From positions 434,001 through 498,000 of the forward strand of contig NZ_CP067225.1 of the NCBI RefSeq assembly GCF_016617715.1: a stretch of DNA of 64,000 bases, in the 5' to 3' direction. Made by a program: the position numbers and the translations under genes. The DNA is from Paracoccus sp. MC1862. Its GTDB lineage: Bacteria > Pseudomonadota > Alphaproteobacteria > Rhodobacterales > Rhodobacteraceae. Below the pieces are notes generated by a model. It was not told the origin of the DNA, searched no databases, and worked only from the letters and a program-made list of their open reading frames with translations. Every line of letters starts with the position of its first letter. The stretch's first letter is position 1. Positions 52,098 through 60,461 of the stretch are shown one piece after another.

Positions 52098-55000
52098 ATG
52101 CCCGAAACCCTGATCCTTTCCGGCGCGCCCGAAGGCTTCGACGCCGCGCTGATCGCGCGCGAGGCCGAGCGCGGCGCGCCCGTCATCCACATCGCCCGCG
52201 ACGACCGCCGCATGGCAGCGATGCGCGCCTCGCTGGCCTTCTTCGCGCCGCACCTTGCGGTGCTGGAGATGCCTGCCTGGGACACGACGCCCTATGACCG
52301 CGTGTCGCCCTCGGGCGAGATCATGGCGCAGCGGCTGCAGGTGCTGGCGATGCTGGCGAGCGGGGCGATCAAGCCGCCCTTCGTGCTGCTGACGACGGTC
52401 AACGCCGCCGTCCAGCGCCTGCCCGCGGCGGATACCGTCCGCGCGGCCTCCTTCATGGCCAAGGTGGGCGAGCGGCTGGACGAGGCGCAGTTGCGCGGCT
52501 TCCTGTCCCGCATGGGTTTCTCGCAGTCGCCCACCGTGACCGAGCCGGGCGACTATGCGGTCCGGGGCGGAATCATCGACATCTATACTCCCGGTCCCGG
52601 AGGCCCGGTGCGGCTGGACCTGTTCGGCGACGTGCTGGACGGCATCCGCCGCTTCGACCCCGACACGCAGCGCAGCCTCGGCGCGCTGGACCGGGTCGAG
52701 ATCGCGCCCATGTCCGAAGTGATCCTGGACGACGACGCCATCGCCCGCTTCCGCCAGAACTATCGCGCGGCCTATGGCGGCGGCGCCAACGACCCGCTGT
52801 ATGAGGCGGTCAGCGCGGGCCAGAAGGTCGCCGGGATGGAACACTGGCTGCCGTGGTTCCATGATCGGCTCGACAGCCTTTTCGACTATCTGCCCGGCGC
52901 GTCGGTGGTTCTGGACGACCATATCGAACAGCACCGCGCCGCCCGCTGGGAAACCATCACCGAGCAGTTCGACGCCCGGCGCGAGGCGATGGGCAAGCGC
53001 GGCGCTGACAGCGTCTATCGCCCGGTCGAGCCTGCCGCGATGTTCGCGGACGAAGCGGAATGGCAGCGTTGGCTGTCCCGCCACCGCACCATCTCGCTGT
53101 CCGTTCTGGCGCGTCCTCCGGGGCCGGGCGTGCTGGACGCGGGCGGCCGCGTGGGCCGCAACTTCGCGCCTGAGCGGCAGGCCGAGAAGACCGACCTGTT
53201 CGCCGCATTGGCCGCCCATGTCCGCGAGTTGCAGAAGACCCGTCGCGTCGTCGTCGCCAGCTTTTCTGAGGGCGCGCGGGAACGCCTGACCGGGTTGCTG
53301 TCCGACGAGGGACTGACCGGCCTTCCCATCGACGACATCCGCGCCCTGCCGGATACCAAGGGCGCGCTGGGCCTTGCCGTCTGGCCGCTGGAGGAAGGCT
53401 TCGTCACCGAGGGCCAAGCGACCGGACCGCTGGCGGTTATTTCCGAACAGGACGTGCTGGGTGACCGCCTGATCCGGGGCGCCAAGAAGAAACGGCGGGC
53501 GCAGAACTTCCTCAAGGACACGACCTCGCTTTCACCAGGCGATCTGGTGGTCCATGTCGAACACGGCATCGGCCGCTACCGGGGGCTGGAAACGATCACC
53601 GCGCTGGGCGTGCCGCATGACTGCGTGGCGCTGGAATACGCAGGCGGCGACCGTCTTTTCTTGCCCGTCGAGAACATCGAGCTGCTGACCCGCTATGGGC
53701 ATGAGGAGGGCCTGCTCGACAAGCTGGGCGGCGGGGCATGGCAGGCCCGCAAGGCGCGGCTGAAGGAACGCATCCGTCAGATCGCCGACCGCCTGATGCG
53801 CGTGGCGGCGGAACGGCTGCTGCGCAACGCCCCCGTGCTGGAACCCGAGCACCACGAGTGGGAAGCCTTCGCCGCCCGCTTCCCTTATACCGAAACCGAT
53901 GACCAGGCCGCCGCCATCGTGGACGTGGCCGAGGACCTGTCGGCCGGCCGCCCGATGGACCGGCTTGTCGTGGGCGACGTGGGCTTCGGCAAGACCGAGG
54001 TCGCCATGCGCGCGGCCTTCATCGCCGCAAGCCAGGGGATGCAGGTCGCGGTCGTGGCTCCCACAACGCTGCTCGCCCGCCAGCACTACCGCAGCTTTGC
54101 CGAGCGGTTCCGGGGCACCGCCATCAACGTGCGGCCCCTGTCGCGCTTCGTCAGCGCCAAGGACGCGGCGGCGACCCGCGCGGGGCTGACCGACGGCTCG
54201 GTCGATATCGTCGTCGGCACCCATGCGGTGCTGGCGAAACAGGTGAAGTTCAAGAACCTCGGCCTGCTGATCATCGACGAGGAGCAGCATTTCGGTGTGG
54301 CCCACAAGGAACGGCTCAAGGAGTTGCGCTCGGACATCCACGTCCTGACCCTGACCGCGACGCCGATCCCGCGCACGCTGCAACTGTCGCTGACCGGAGT
54401 GCGCGACCTCTCGATCATCGGCACCCCTCCGGTGGACCGGCTCGCCATCCGCACCTATGTCAGCGAGTTCGACAGCGTCACCATCCGCGAGGCCCTGCTG
54501 CGCGAGAAATACCGCGGCGGGCAAAGCTTCTTCGTCGTCCCGCGCCTGTCGGACCTGCCCGAGGTCGAGGACTGGCTGAAGGAACACGTCCCCGAGGTCA
54601 GCACCATCGTCGCCCACGGCCAGCTTGCGGCGGGCGATTTGGACCAGCGGATGAACGCCTTCTACGACGGCAGCCACGACGTTCTGCTGGCGACCTCGAT
54701 CGTGGAATCGGGCCTCGACATCCCGACCGCCAACACGATGATCGTCTGGCGCGCGGACATGTTCGGCCTCGCGCAGCTTTACCAGATCCGGGGCCGCGTG
54801 GGCCGGTCCAAGACGCGGGCCTATTGCTACCTGACCACCAAGCCGCGCGTGCCGCTGACCCCGCAGGCGATCCGGCGGCTCAAGTTCCTCGGTTCCATCG
54901 ACTCGCTGGGGGCGGGGTTCAACCTCGCTAGCCAGGACCTGGACCTGCGCGGCGCGGGGAACCTGCTGGGAGAGGAGCAGTCCGGCCACATCAAGGAGGT

Positions 55001-55763
55001 CGGCTTCGAGCTTTACCAGCAGATGTTGGAGGAAACGATCGCCAAGCTGAAATCCGGCGAGCTTGAGGGCACCCCTGACGACGAATGGGCGCCGCAGCTG
55101 AACCTGGGCGTGCCGGTGACGATCCCGGAAAGCTTCATCCCCGACCTTGACGTGCGGCTGGACCTGTATCGTCGCCTCGCGCAGCTGACCACCAAGGTGG
55201 AGTTGGAGGGCTTCGCCGCCGAGCTGATCGACCGCTTCGGACCCTTGCCGCGCGAGGTGAACACGCTGCTGCTGGTCATCCGCATCAAGGCAATGGCGAA
55301 GCGTGCGAACATCTCCTCGCTAGTGGCGGGGCCAAAAGGCGCGACGATCCAGTTCCATCAGGACAAGTTTCCAAACCCCGCCGGGTTGGTCGAGTTCCTG
55401 AACGAACAGAAGGGCGCGGCGCGGATCAGCGACAACAAGCTGGTCGTCAGCCGCTTCTGGCCCGCCGAGGCCGACCGCATCAAGGGCGCCTTCGCCGTCG
55501 CCAAGGAGCTTGCGGCCAAGATCAAGGCGGGCGGGAAGGGGGACACGGCACCTGCACGTCAGGCCGAGAAACCGACGGCAAAGGCCGCGTCTTCTCTGCC
55601 CGGGGCGAAGGCCGAAACTCGTCCAGCGTCCACGACCGCCACGCAGAGCCGCAGCGTCGCATCGGACAAGCCCGGATCAAAGCCGGGCGAGGCGGGCCGC
55701 ACCCGCTGGTCGCAGGTCTCGCGTTCCGTGAAGCCGAAGAAGCCGGAGGGACGCTGGAGCTAG
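52098..55763 (+). CDS. mfd: Transcription-repair coupling factor
   Basis: DNA translocase that removes RNA polymerase stalled at lesions and recruits UvrA. The 1221-residue product has an N-terminal UvrB-like region, the RNA-polymerase-interacting CarD-like domain (GDLVVHVEHGIGRYRGLE, about 478-540), the RecG-like motor with Walker A GDVGFGKTE (about 625), DEEQHFG (about 727), TATPIPRTL and QIRGRVGRS, and the C-terminal TRCF domain. After about residue 1140 comes a low-complexity tail of about 80 residues rich in Lys, Ala, Pro and Ser, not part of the core enzyme. It appears to be expressed from a leaderless promoter. Confidence 0.97.
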   Translation: MPETLILSGAPEGFDAALIAREAERGAPVIHIARDDRRMAAMRASLAFFAPHLAVLEMPAWDTTPYDRVSPSGEIMAQRLQVLAMLASGAIKPPFVLLTTVNAAVQRLPAADTVRAASFMAKVGERLDEAQLRGFLSRMGFSQSPTVTEPGDYAVRGGIIDIYTPGPGGPVRLDLFGDVLDGIRRFDPDTQRSLGALDRVEIAPMSEVILDDDAIARFRQNYRAAYGGGANDPLYEAVSAGQKVAGMEHWLPWFHDRLDSLFDYLPGASVVLDDHIEQHRAARWETITEQFDARREAMGKRGADSVYRPVEPAAMFADEAEWQRWLSRHRTISLSVLARPPGPGVLDAGGRVGRNFAPERQAEKTDLFAALAAHVRELQKTRRVVVASFSEGARERLTGLLSDEGLTGLPIDDIRALPDTKGALGLAVWPLEEGFVTEGQATGPLAVISEQDVLGDRLIRGAKKKRRAQNFLKDTTSLSPGDLVVHVEHGIGRYRGLETITALGVPHDCVALEYAGGDRLFLPVENIELLTRYGHEEGLLDKLGGGAWQARKARLKERIRQIADRLMRVAAERLLRNAPVLEPEHHEWEAFAARFPYTETDDQAAAIVDVAEDLSAGRPMDRLVVGDVGFGKTEVAMRAAFIAASQGMQVAVVAPTTLLARQHYRSFAERFRGTAINVRPLSRFVSAKDAAATRAGLTDGSVDIVVGTHAVLAKQVKFKNLGLLIIDEEQHFGVAHKERLKELRSDIHVLTLTATPIPRTLQLSLTGVRDLSIIGTPPVDRLAIRTYVSEFDSVTIREALLREKYRGGQSFFVVPRLSDLPEVEDWLKEHVPEVSTIVAHGQLAAGDLDQRMNAFYDGSHDVLLATSIVESGLDIPTANTMIVWRADMFGLAQLYQIRGRVGRSKTRAYCYLTTKPRVPLTPQAIRRLKFLGSIDSLGAGFNLASQDLDLRGAGNLLGEEQSGHIKEVGFELYQQMLEETIAKLKSGELEGTPDDEWAPQLNLGVPVTIPESFIPDLDVRLDLYRRLAQLTTKVELEGFAAELIDRFGPLPREVNTLLLVIRIKAMAKRANISSLVAGPKGATIQFHQDKFPNPAGLVEFLNEQKGAARISDNKLVVSRFWPAEADRIKGAFAVAKELAAKIKAGGKGDTAPARQAEKPTAKAASSLPGAKAETRPASTTATQSRSVASDKPGSKPGEAGRTRWSQVSRSVKPKKPEGRWS

Positions 55764-55843
55764 GCCGGAACGGAGCCTCATATGCCACACGGAGTGGCCT
55801 AGACCACCGACTGGACGCAGACTAACAGCACAAACCTGACAAT

Positions 55844-55853
55844 TACACGTGTA
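55844..55853. other. 10-bp palindrome TACACGTGTA downstream of mfd
   Basis: Perfect palindrome in an AT-richer stretch of the 231-bp gap between mfd and the 159-residue gene. The gap also has CTAGGCC/GGCCTAG arms at 55760-55802. No gene is evident there. Confidence 0.3.
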
Positions 55854-55994
55854 TAGGGGGAGTTCAGCCGCCACGTCCTTTGAAAGCACAGGAAGCCGGT
55901 GCAGATCCGATCCTCACCAACCGTATCATGCAGCGAGTATGGCGGATCTCACTGCCGTTAAACGGAATAAAACGCGGTGCCCCGAACTGGCCTG

Positions 55995-56474
55995 TCAGCG
56001 GAATAACCGGCCCGCGCAGGCTTCGGTCATGCCGAAGGCCATGCCCGCGCCGGTATCCGCCACCGTTCCGCACCACTGCCCTTGGGGCGAGAACAGCGAG
56101 CGCGTGTGCCCTCCGCCCGGCCGATAAGCCACCCGCCGACCGCGGGAATCGAACAGGTTCAGCGTCCCGCCGTTGGTGGTGTAATAGCCCACCGGCTCAT
56201 CCCCAACCCAGATCGCCCGCCCGCCTTCCGGTCCGTTCGCCGGGTTGTCCGGCGCATTCGCCCGGATGCCCGACCCGTTCCCTGGCGCGCCGCCGCTGTT
56301 GCCCGGAGCAGTCGGCAAGTTCTGCCTGCGCGAGGACTGGTTGGCAGGCGCCCCCGGCCCAAGATCAAAGGGCATCTGCGACGGCTGCACGATGAACAGC
56401 GGTGCATCTGCAAGGGCGGAAGAAGCCGCGAGCAGCAGGGCGGCAATGAGGCCCGATCTTGACGGATTATTCAT
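55995..56474 (-). CDS. Hypothetical secreted protein
   Basis: 159-residue protein I do not recognise. It has a signal peptide (SGLIAALLLAASSALADA), an Asn/Gly/Pro/Ala-rich linker (about 45-80), and a C-terminal module with VGYYTTNGGTLNLFDSRG, RRVAYRPGGGHTRSLFSP and QGQWCGTVADTG, containing two cysteines that could pair. It is likely periplasmic. Promoter spacing predicts a leaderless mRNA. Neighbours (mfd, pyrG) give no hint of function. Confidence 0.6.
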   Translation of the reverse strand: MNNPSRSGLIAALLLAASSALADAPLFIVQPSQMPFDLGPGAPANQSSRRQNLPTAPGNSGGAPGNGSGIRANAPDNPANGPEGGRAIWVGDEPVGYYTTNGGTLNLFDSRGRRVAYRPGGGHTRSLFSPQGQWCGTVADTGAGMAFGMTEACAGRLFR

Positions 56475-56480
56475 GGGGCC

Positions 56481-56508
56481 AGTCTAGAGGTGGTTCCGTG
56501 CCGCTCAA
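56481..56508 (-). promoter_or_regulatory. Predicted promoter of the 159-residue gene, leaderless spacing
   Basis: TTGAGC-N16-TAGACT, then GGCCCC and the ATG: 7 nt from the -10 to the start codon. Confidence 0.55.
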
Positions 56509-56693
56509 GCCCAGACAGGGGGATGACCTTGATGATATGATTTCAGACGCAGGCCGCCTGCCGGCCAAGACCCGAGGCGTCTGGTGCAAGGGCGTCTTTC
56601 TGCTGGGAACAAGTGAGATCCCCTGAATGGCTGCCTTGCTCTCTCCTGCTCGGGCGGATCAGGCAAATGGCAGCGATGTCCGGGACGGATGGC

Positions 56694-58340
56694 TCACACC
56701 ATCCGTTCCTGCTCCTTCGCGGCGCGCACGAAGTCCGCAAACAGGGGCGCCGGAGCGAAGGGTTTGGATTTCAGCTCGGGATGCGCCTGAACGCCAACGA
56801 ACCAGGGGTGGCCCTCGATCTCGACCACCTCGGGCAGGCGGCCGTCCGGGGACATGCCCGAGAAGACCATCCCACAGGATTCAAGCTGGTCGCGATAGGC
56901 CACGTCGACCTCATAGCGGTGGCGGTGGCGGTCTTCGATCTCGGTCGCGCCGTCATAAACCTCGGAGACGCGGCTGCCGGGCTTCAGCACCGCCGTATAG
57001 GCGCCCAACCGCATGGTGCCGCCCTTGTCGTCGCTAGGCTTGCGCTGGACCTTGTAATTGCCCTGCACCCATTCCTTGAGGTGATAGACGACCGGGGTGA
57101 AACGGTTCTGGCCCGCCTCGTGGTCGAACTCCTCGGACCCTGCATCCTCGATCCCCGCAAGATTGCGGGCAGCCTCGACCACCGCCATCTGCATCCCCAG
57201 GCAGATGCCCAAGTAGGGGACGTGCTTTTCCCGCGCGTATTTCGCGGCCGCGATCATGCCTTCCGTGCCCCGCTCGCCGAAGCCGCCGGGGACGATGATG
57301 CCGTGGAAGCCGTCCAGCAGGTGGATGCCGTCCTCTGCCTCGAGATCCTCGGCGGCGATCCATTCGGGGCGAACGCGGACGCGATTGGCCATGCCGCCAT
57401 GGGTCAGCGCCTCGGAGATGGATTTGTACGCATCCTCAAGCTGCGTGTATTTGCCGACGATGGCGATGCGGACCTCTCCTTCCGCATTGGTCAGGCGGTC
57501 CATCACGTCCTCCCACTTGCGCAGGTCGGGCTTGGGGGCGGGGCTGATCTGGAAGGCGTCCAGCACGGCCCGGTCCAGACCCGCGCGGTGATAGGCCATC
57601 GGCGCCTCGTAGATCGACTTGAGGTCATAGGCGGGGATCACCGCGTCGGGCCGCACGTTGCAGAACAGCGCGATCTTGGCGCGCTCACGGTCGGGGATCA
57701 GTTGCTCGGACCGGCAGACCAGCACGTCGGGGGCAAGGCCGATCGCGCGCAGTTCGCGGACGCTGTGCTGGGTGGGCTTGGTCTTCAGCTCGCCGCTGGC
57801 GGCCAGATAAGGCAGCAGCGTCAGGTGCATCAGGATGCACTGCCCGCGCGGGCGGTCCTGCGAAAACTGGCGGATCGCCTCGAAGAAGGGCAGGCCCTCG
57901 ATGTCGCCGACGGTGCCGCCGATCTCGCACAGCATGAAATCGACCTCGTCCTCGCCCACGGCGAGGAAGTCCTTGATCTCGTTGGTGACGTGCGGGATCA
58001 CTTGTATGGTCTTGCCGAGGTATTCGCCCCGGCGTTCCTTTTCCAGCACGTTGGAATAGATGCGCCCCGCGCTGACGGTATCGGTGCGGCGGGCCGAGAC
58101 GCCGGTGAAGCGTTCGTAATGGCCAAGGTCGAGGTCGGTTTCCGCGCCGTCGTCGGTGACGAAGACCTCGCCATGTTCAAAGGGCGACATCGTGCCCGGA
58201 TCGACGTTCAGATAGGGGTCCAGCTTCCGCAGCCGCACCGTATAGCCCCGCGCCTGCAGCAGCGCGCCCAGCGCCGCCGAGGCCAGCCCCTTGCCCAGCG
58301 AGGACACGACGCCGCCGGTGATGAAGATGTAACGCGCCAT
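56694..58340 (-). CDS. pyrG: CTP synthase
   Basis: Amidates UTP to CTP with glutamine. The 548-residue product has the synthetase domain ([48 protein letters not shown]) and a class I glutamine amidotransferase domain with the nucleophile in LGICLGMQM and the His/Glu of [10 protein letters not shown]. Start ATG 58340; a GGGGG tract lies 7 nt upstream. The leader can pair that tract with the 5' end of the transcript. secG precedes it. Confidence 0.97.
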   Translation of the reverse strand: MARYIFITGGVVSSLGKGLASAALGALLQARGYTVRLRKLDPYLNVDPGTMSPFEHGEVFVTDDGAETDLDLGHYERFTGVSARRTDTVSAGRIYSNVLEKERRGEYLGKTIQVIPHVTNEIKDFLAVGEDEVDFMLCEIGGTVGDIEGLPFFEAIRQFSQDRPRGQCILMHLTLLPYLAASGELKTKPTQHSVRELRAIGLAPDVLVCRSEQLIPDRERAKIALFCNVRPDAVIPAYDLKSIYEAPMAYHRAGLDRAVLDAFQISPAPKPDLRKWEDVMDRLTNAEGEVRIAIVGKYTQLEDAYKSISEALTHGGMANRVRVRPEWIAAEDLEAEDGIHLLDGFHGIIVPGGFGERGTEGMIAAAKYAREKHVPYLGICLGMQMAVVEAARNLAGIEDAGSEEFDHEAGQNRFTPVVYHLKEWVQGNYKVQRKPSDDKGGTMRLGAYTAVLKPGSRVSEVYDGATEIEDRHRHRYEVDVAYRDQLESCGMVFSGMSPDGRLPEVVEIEGHPWFVGVQAHPELKSKPFAPAPLFADFVRAAKEQERMV

Positions 58341-58349
58341 GAGAAAGCC

Positions 58350-58396
58350 CCCGTGAATTCGGCAATGCGGCAACGATCCGCCACCGCCATCACGGG
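58350..58396 (-). promoter_or_regulatory. pyrG leader hairpin overlapping the ribosome-binding site
   Basis: CCCGTGA at the predicted 5' end (58396-58390) is exactly complementary to TCACGGG (58356-58350), which holds three G of the GGGGG ribosome-binding tract. The enclosed sequence can form GGC/GCC and GCGG/CCGC pairs. Layout resembles the pyrC leader of enteric bacteria. Confidence 0.55.
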
Positions 58397-58402
58397 AGCC
58401 GG

Positions 58403-58431
58403 GCTATAACCGATTCTCCGCGATGCCGCAA
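58403..58431 (-). promoter_or_regulatory. Predicted pyrG promoter
   Basis: TTGCGG-N17-TATAGC on the minus strand. The sequence after the -10 is CCGGCTCCCG, placing C residues at positions 7-9 and the first usable G at position 10. Confidence 0.6.
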
Positions 58432-58486
58432 CGGACCGCGATGTCTGAAAGGGGCGCAAATTCCGCACGCCCCGGGTTCCGGTTGA

Positions 58487-59005
58487 TCAGTTGGCGGGCG
58501 CAGGAGCGATCGGCACGGTCTGCGTGGTGACGTTGCCGGCAGACCCGGCCGGAGCGGCGGCTTCCGCTGCCGCAGGCGCATCTGCCGGGACCGAAGCCGC
58601 GGGTTCTGGCGGTGTCACCGGACCCTCGGCCGGCGCCGTCACGGGCGCAGACGCGGCACCCGGCGGCAGCACCGGCTGTCCCGCTGCCGGGGGCGGCGTA
58701 TAGGCCGGAAGGTTCGGCAGCCCGGTCGCCGGCGCAGGGGTCCCCATCGGCGCGATGCGGTCCACGACCGAGGCGCCGACCGAGTTCCGCGCTGCGATCA
58801 CCGTCAGCGCGATCGAGGTGACAAGAAAGGCCGCCGCGATGATCCAGGTCGCCTTGGTCAGCGCATTCGCCGCCTGTCGGCCGGTCATGACTCCGCCGCC
58901 ACCGCCGCCCATGCCAAGGCCGCCGCCTTCGGACCGCTGCAGCAGCACCACGCCGATCAGCAGCAGGGCGAGGACGAGATGCACGGTCAGGACGACGTTT
59001 TCCAC
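58487..59005 (-). CDS. secG: Preprotein translocase subunit SecG with long Pro/Ala tail
   Basis: Accessory subunit of the SecYEG channel. Two membrane helices (VLTVHLVLALLLIGVVLLQR and WIIAAAFLVTSIALTVIA) flank the conserved RSEGGGLGMGGG loop. The 172-residue product has a tail of about 90 residues rich in Pro, Ala and Val after the second helix, longer than the compact enterobacterial SecG; such tails are common in alphaproteobacteria. GTG start, with AAGG 12-15 nt upstream. Confidence 0.93.
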   Translation of the reverse strand: MENVVLTVHLVLALLLIGVVLLQRSEGGGLGMGGGGGGVMTGRQAANALTKATWIIAAAFLVTSIALTVIAARNSVGASVVDRIAPMGTPAPATGLPNLPAYTPPPAAGQPVLPPGAASAPVTAPAEGPVTPPEPAASVPADAPAAAEAAAPAGSAGNVTTQTVPIAPAPAN

Positions 59006-59036
59006 GGGGCGGCAGCCTTATGTTTCGGAACGCGCC

Positions 59037-59065
59037 TATCTAGGCACGGGGTCTCGGGAAGGCAA
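59037..59065 (-). promoter_or_regulatory. Predicted secG promoter
   Basis: TTGCCT-N17-TAGATA on the minus strand, leader about 25 nt. Confidence 0.5.
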
Positions 59066-59125
59066 GCGGCGCCTCTGCCTGCGGGTGCATTCCAGCCGAC
59101 CGTTCACGTCACGGAACGCAAGGGG

Positions 59126-59147
59126 CTTCTTTCTGGCCCAAATACCC
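59126..59147 (-). repeat. Intergenic repeat copy 6
   Basis: Minus-strand copy GGGTATTTG-GGCCAG-AAAGAAGC, about 34 bp after the hisA stop in the same orientation as hisA. Confidence 0.55.
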
Positions 59148-59181
59148 ATACGGCCCTTCGACTCCGTGCTGCCGCCCCCAT

Positions 59182-59898
59182 TCAGCGCAGCGCCGCCAAA
59201 GCTTCGCCCAGATCCAGCGCCCCGTCGTAAAGCGCCCGCCCCGAGATTGCCCCGGCGATCACGCCGGTATCCCGCAGCTCGATCAGGTCCGACAGCCGCG
59301 ACACTCCGCCCGAAGCGATCACCGGAATCGACACCGCGCGGGCCAACGCCGCCGTCGCCGCGACATTCGGCCCTTCCATCGCGCCATCGCGGTCGATGTC
59401 GGTATAGATGATCGCGGCCACGCCCGCGTCCTCGAAGCGGCGGGCGAGATCGGTTGCCATGACCTCGGTGTCCTCGGCCCAGCCGCGTGTCGCAACCCGG
59501 CCCTTGCGAGCGTCGATGCCCACGGCGACCCGTTCGGGGAAAAGCCGCGCGGCTTCGGTCACAAGAACGGGGTTCTCGACAGCCACGGTGCCCAGGATCA
59601 CCCGGCGCACGCCGCGGTCCAGCCAGCCCTCGATCGTTGCCATGTCGCGGATGCCGCCGCCCAACTGGACGGGGACGTTCACAGCCGCAAGGATCGCCTC
59701 GACCGCCGTGCCATTCACCGGCTGGCCCGCGAAGGCGCCGTTCAGGTCCACCAGATGCAGCCATTCAGCGCCTGCGTCCTGGAAGGCGCGGGCCTGTGCC
59801 GCCGGGTCGGTGCCGAAGACGGTCGCGGCCTCCATGTCGCCGCGCAGAAGCCGCACGCAGGCGCCGTCCTTCAGGTCGATGGCAGGGTAAAGGATCAT
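59182..59898 (-). CDS. hisA: ProFAR isomerase (HisA)
   Basis: Isomerises the ProFAR ribose in histidine synthesis; a TIM barrel. The 238-residue product has the general acid/base in [14 protein letters not shown] and [13 protein letters not shown] and the phosphate-binding VQLGGGIRD and [12 protein letters not shown] lies 9 nt before the ATG. Other his genes are not adjacent, so this is a stand-alone copy, divergent from the DUF2147 gene. Confidence 0.96.
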   Translation of the reverse strand: MILYPAIDLKDGACVRLLRGDMEAATVFGTDPAAQARAFQDAGAEWLHLVDLNGAFAGQPVNGTAVEAILAAVNVPVQLGGGIRDMATIEGWLDRGVRRVILGTVAVENPVLVTEAARLFPERVAVGIDARKGRVATRGWAEDTEVMATDLARRFEDAGVAAIIYTDIDRDGAMEGPNVAATAALARAVSIPVIASGGVSRLSDLIELRDTGVIAGAISGRALYDGALDLGEALAALR

Positions 59899-60037
59899 GG
59901 CTCGTGCTCCGTCTGGCAACCGGCCCCCCCATGCCACACGGGGGGCAAACGTGAAAGTGCGCCCTGACTTCACGTCACGCTTGCCGGAAGCGCCGCGCCC
60001 CAGGCCAATCGCAGCCAGGGAGACAAGGGAGGAACCC

Positions 60038-60424
60038 ATGAGAACCATCACGCTCGCCGCCGCCTTCACCATGGCCGCCACGGCCGCGCTGGCGGCCGAT
60101 CCGATCGAGGGAGTCTGGCAGACGCAACCCGACGAAGGCTCGGTCGCGCTGGTCCAGATCGTGCCTTGCGGCGGGGCCTATTGCGGGACCATCGTCAAGA
60201 CCTACAAGGGGCAGCAGGAATACCAGTCCCCGAACATCGGCAAGCAGATCGTGATCGGCATGGCGCCTGCGGGCCGGGACGCCTATGCGGGGAAGGTGCT
60301 GCGGCCCGCAGACAACAAGACCTACAACGGCAAGGCGCAGGTCAGCGGCGGCTCGATGAAGCTGTCGGGCTGCGTCGCGGGCGGGCTGATCTGCAGGTCG
60401 CAGACCTGGACCAGGTTGAAATAG
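60038..60424 (+). CDS. DUF2147 periplasmic protein
   Basis: 128-residue protein with a signal peptide ([19 protein letters not shown]) and a DUF2147 beta-barrel-like domain: [51 protein letters not shown] and [19 protein letters not shown]. Four cysteines are present, suggesting two disulfides. Function unknown; family members often bind small ligands or occur in stress loci. AAGGGAGGAA precedes the ATG. Confidence 0.88.
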   Translation: MRTITLAAAFTMAATAALAADPIEGVWQTQPDEGSVALVQIVPCGGAYCGTIVKTYKGQQEYQSPNIGKQIVIGMAPAGRDAYAGKVLRPADNKTYNGKAQVSGGSMKLSGCVAGGLICRSQTWTRLK

Positions 60425-60461
60425 TCAGGCCGCCGCGCCCTTTGCCGGACGCGGCCGACCT

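Noticed and set aside
53532..54989. Long open frame antisense to mfd
   Set aside because: It is the codon-position mirror of a GC-rich gene, without a ribosome-binding site or recognisable domain; many such mirrors exist opposite glnE, purL and the indolepyruvate oxidoreductase gene.
55760..55802. CTAGGCC/GGCCTAG arms after mfd as a terminator
   Set aside because: The arms are 29 bp apart and no T-run follows; the pairing may be chance.
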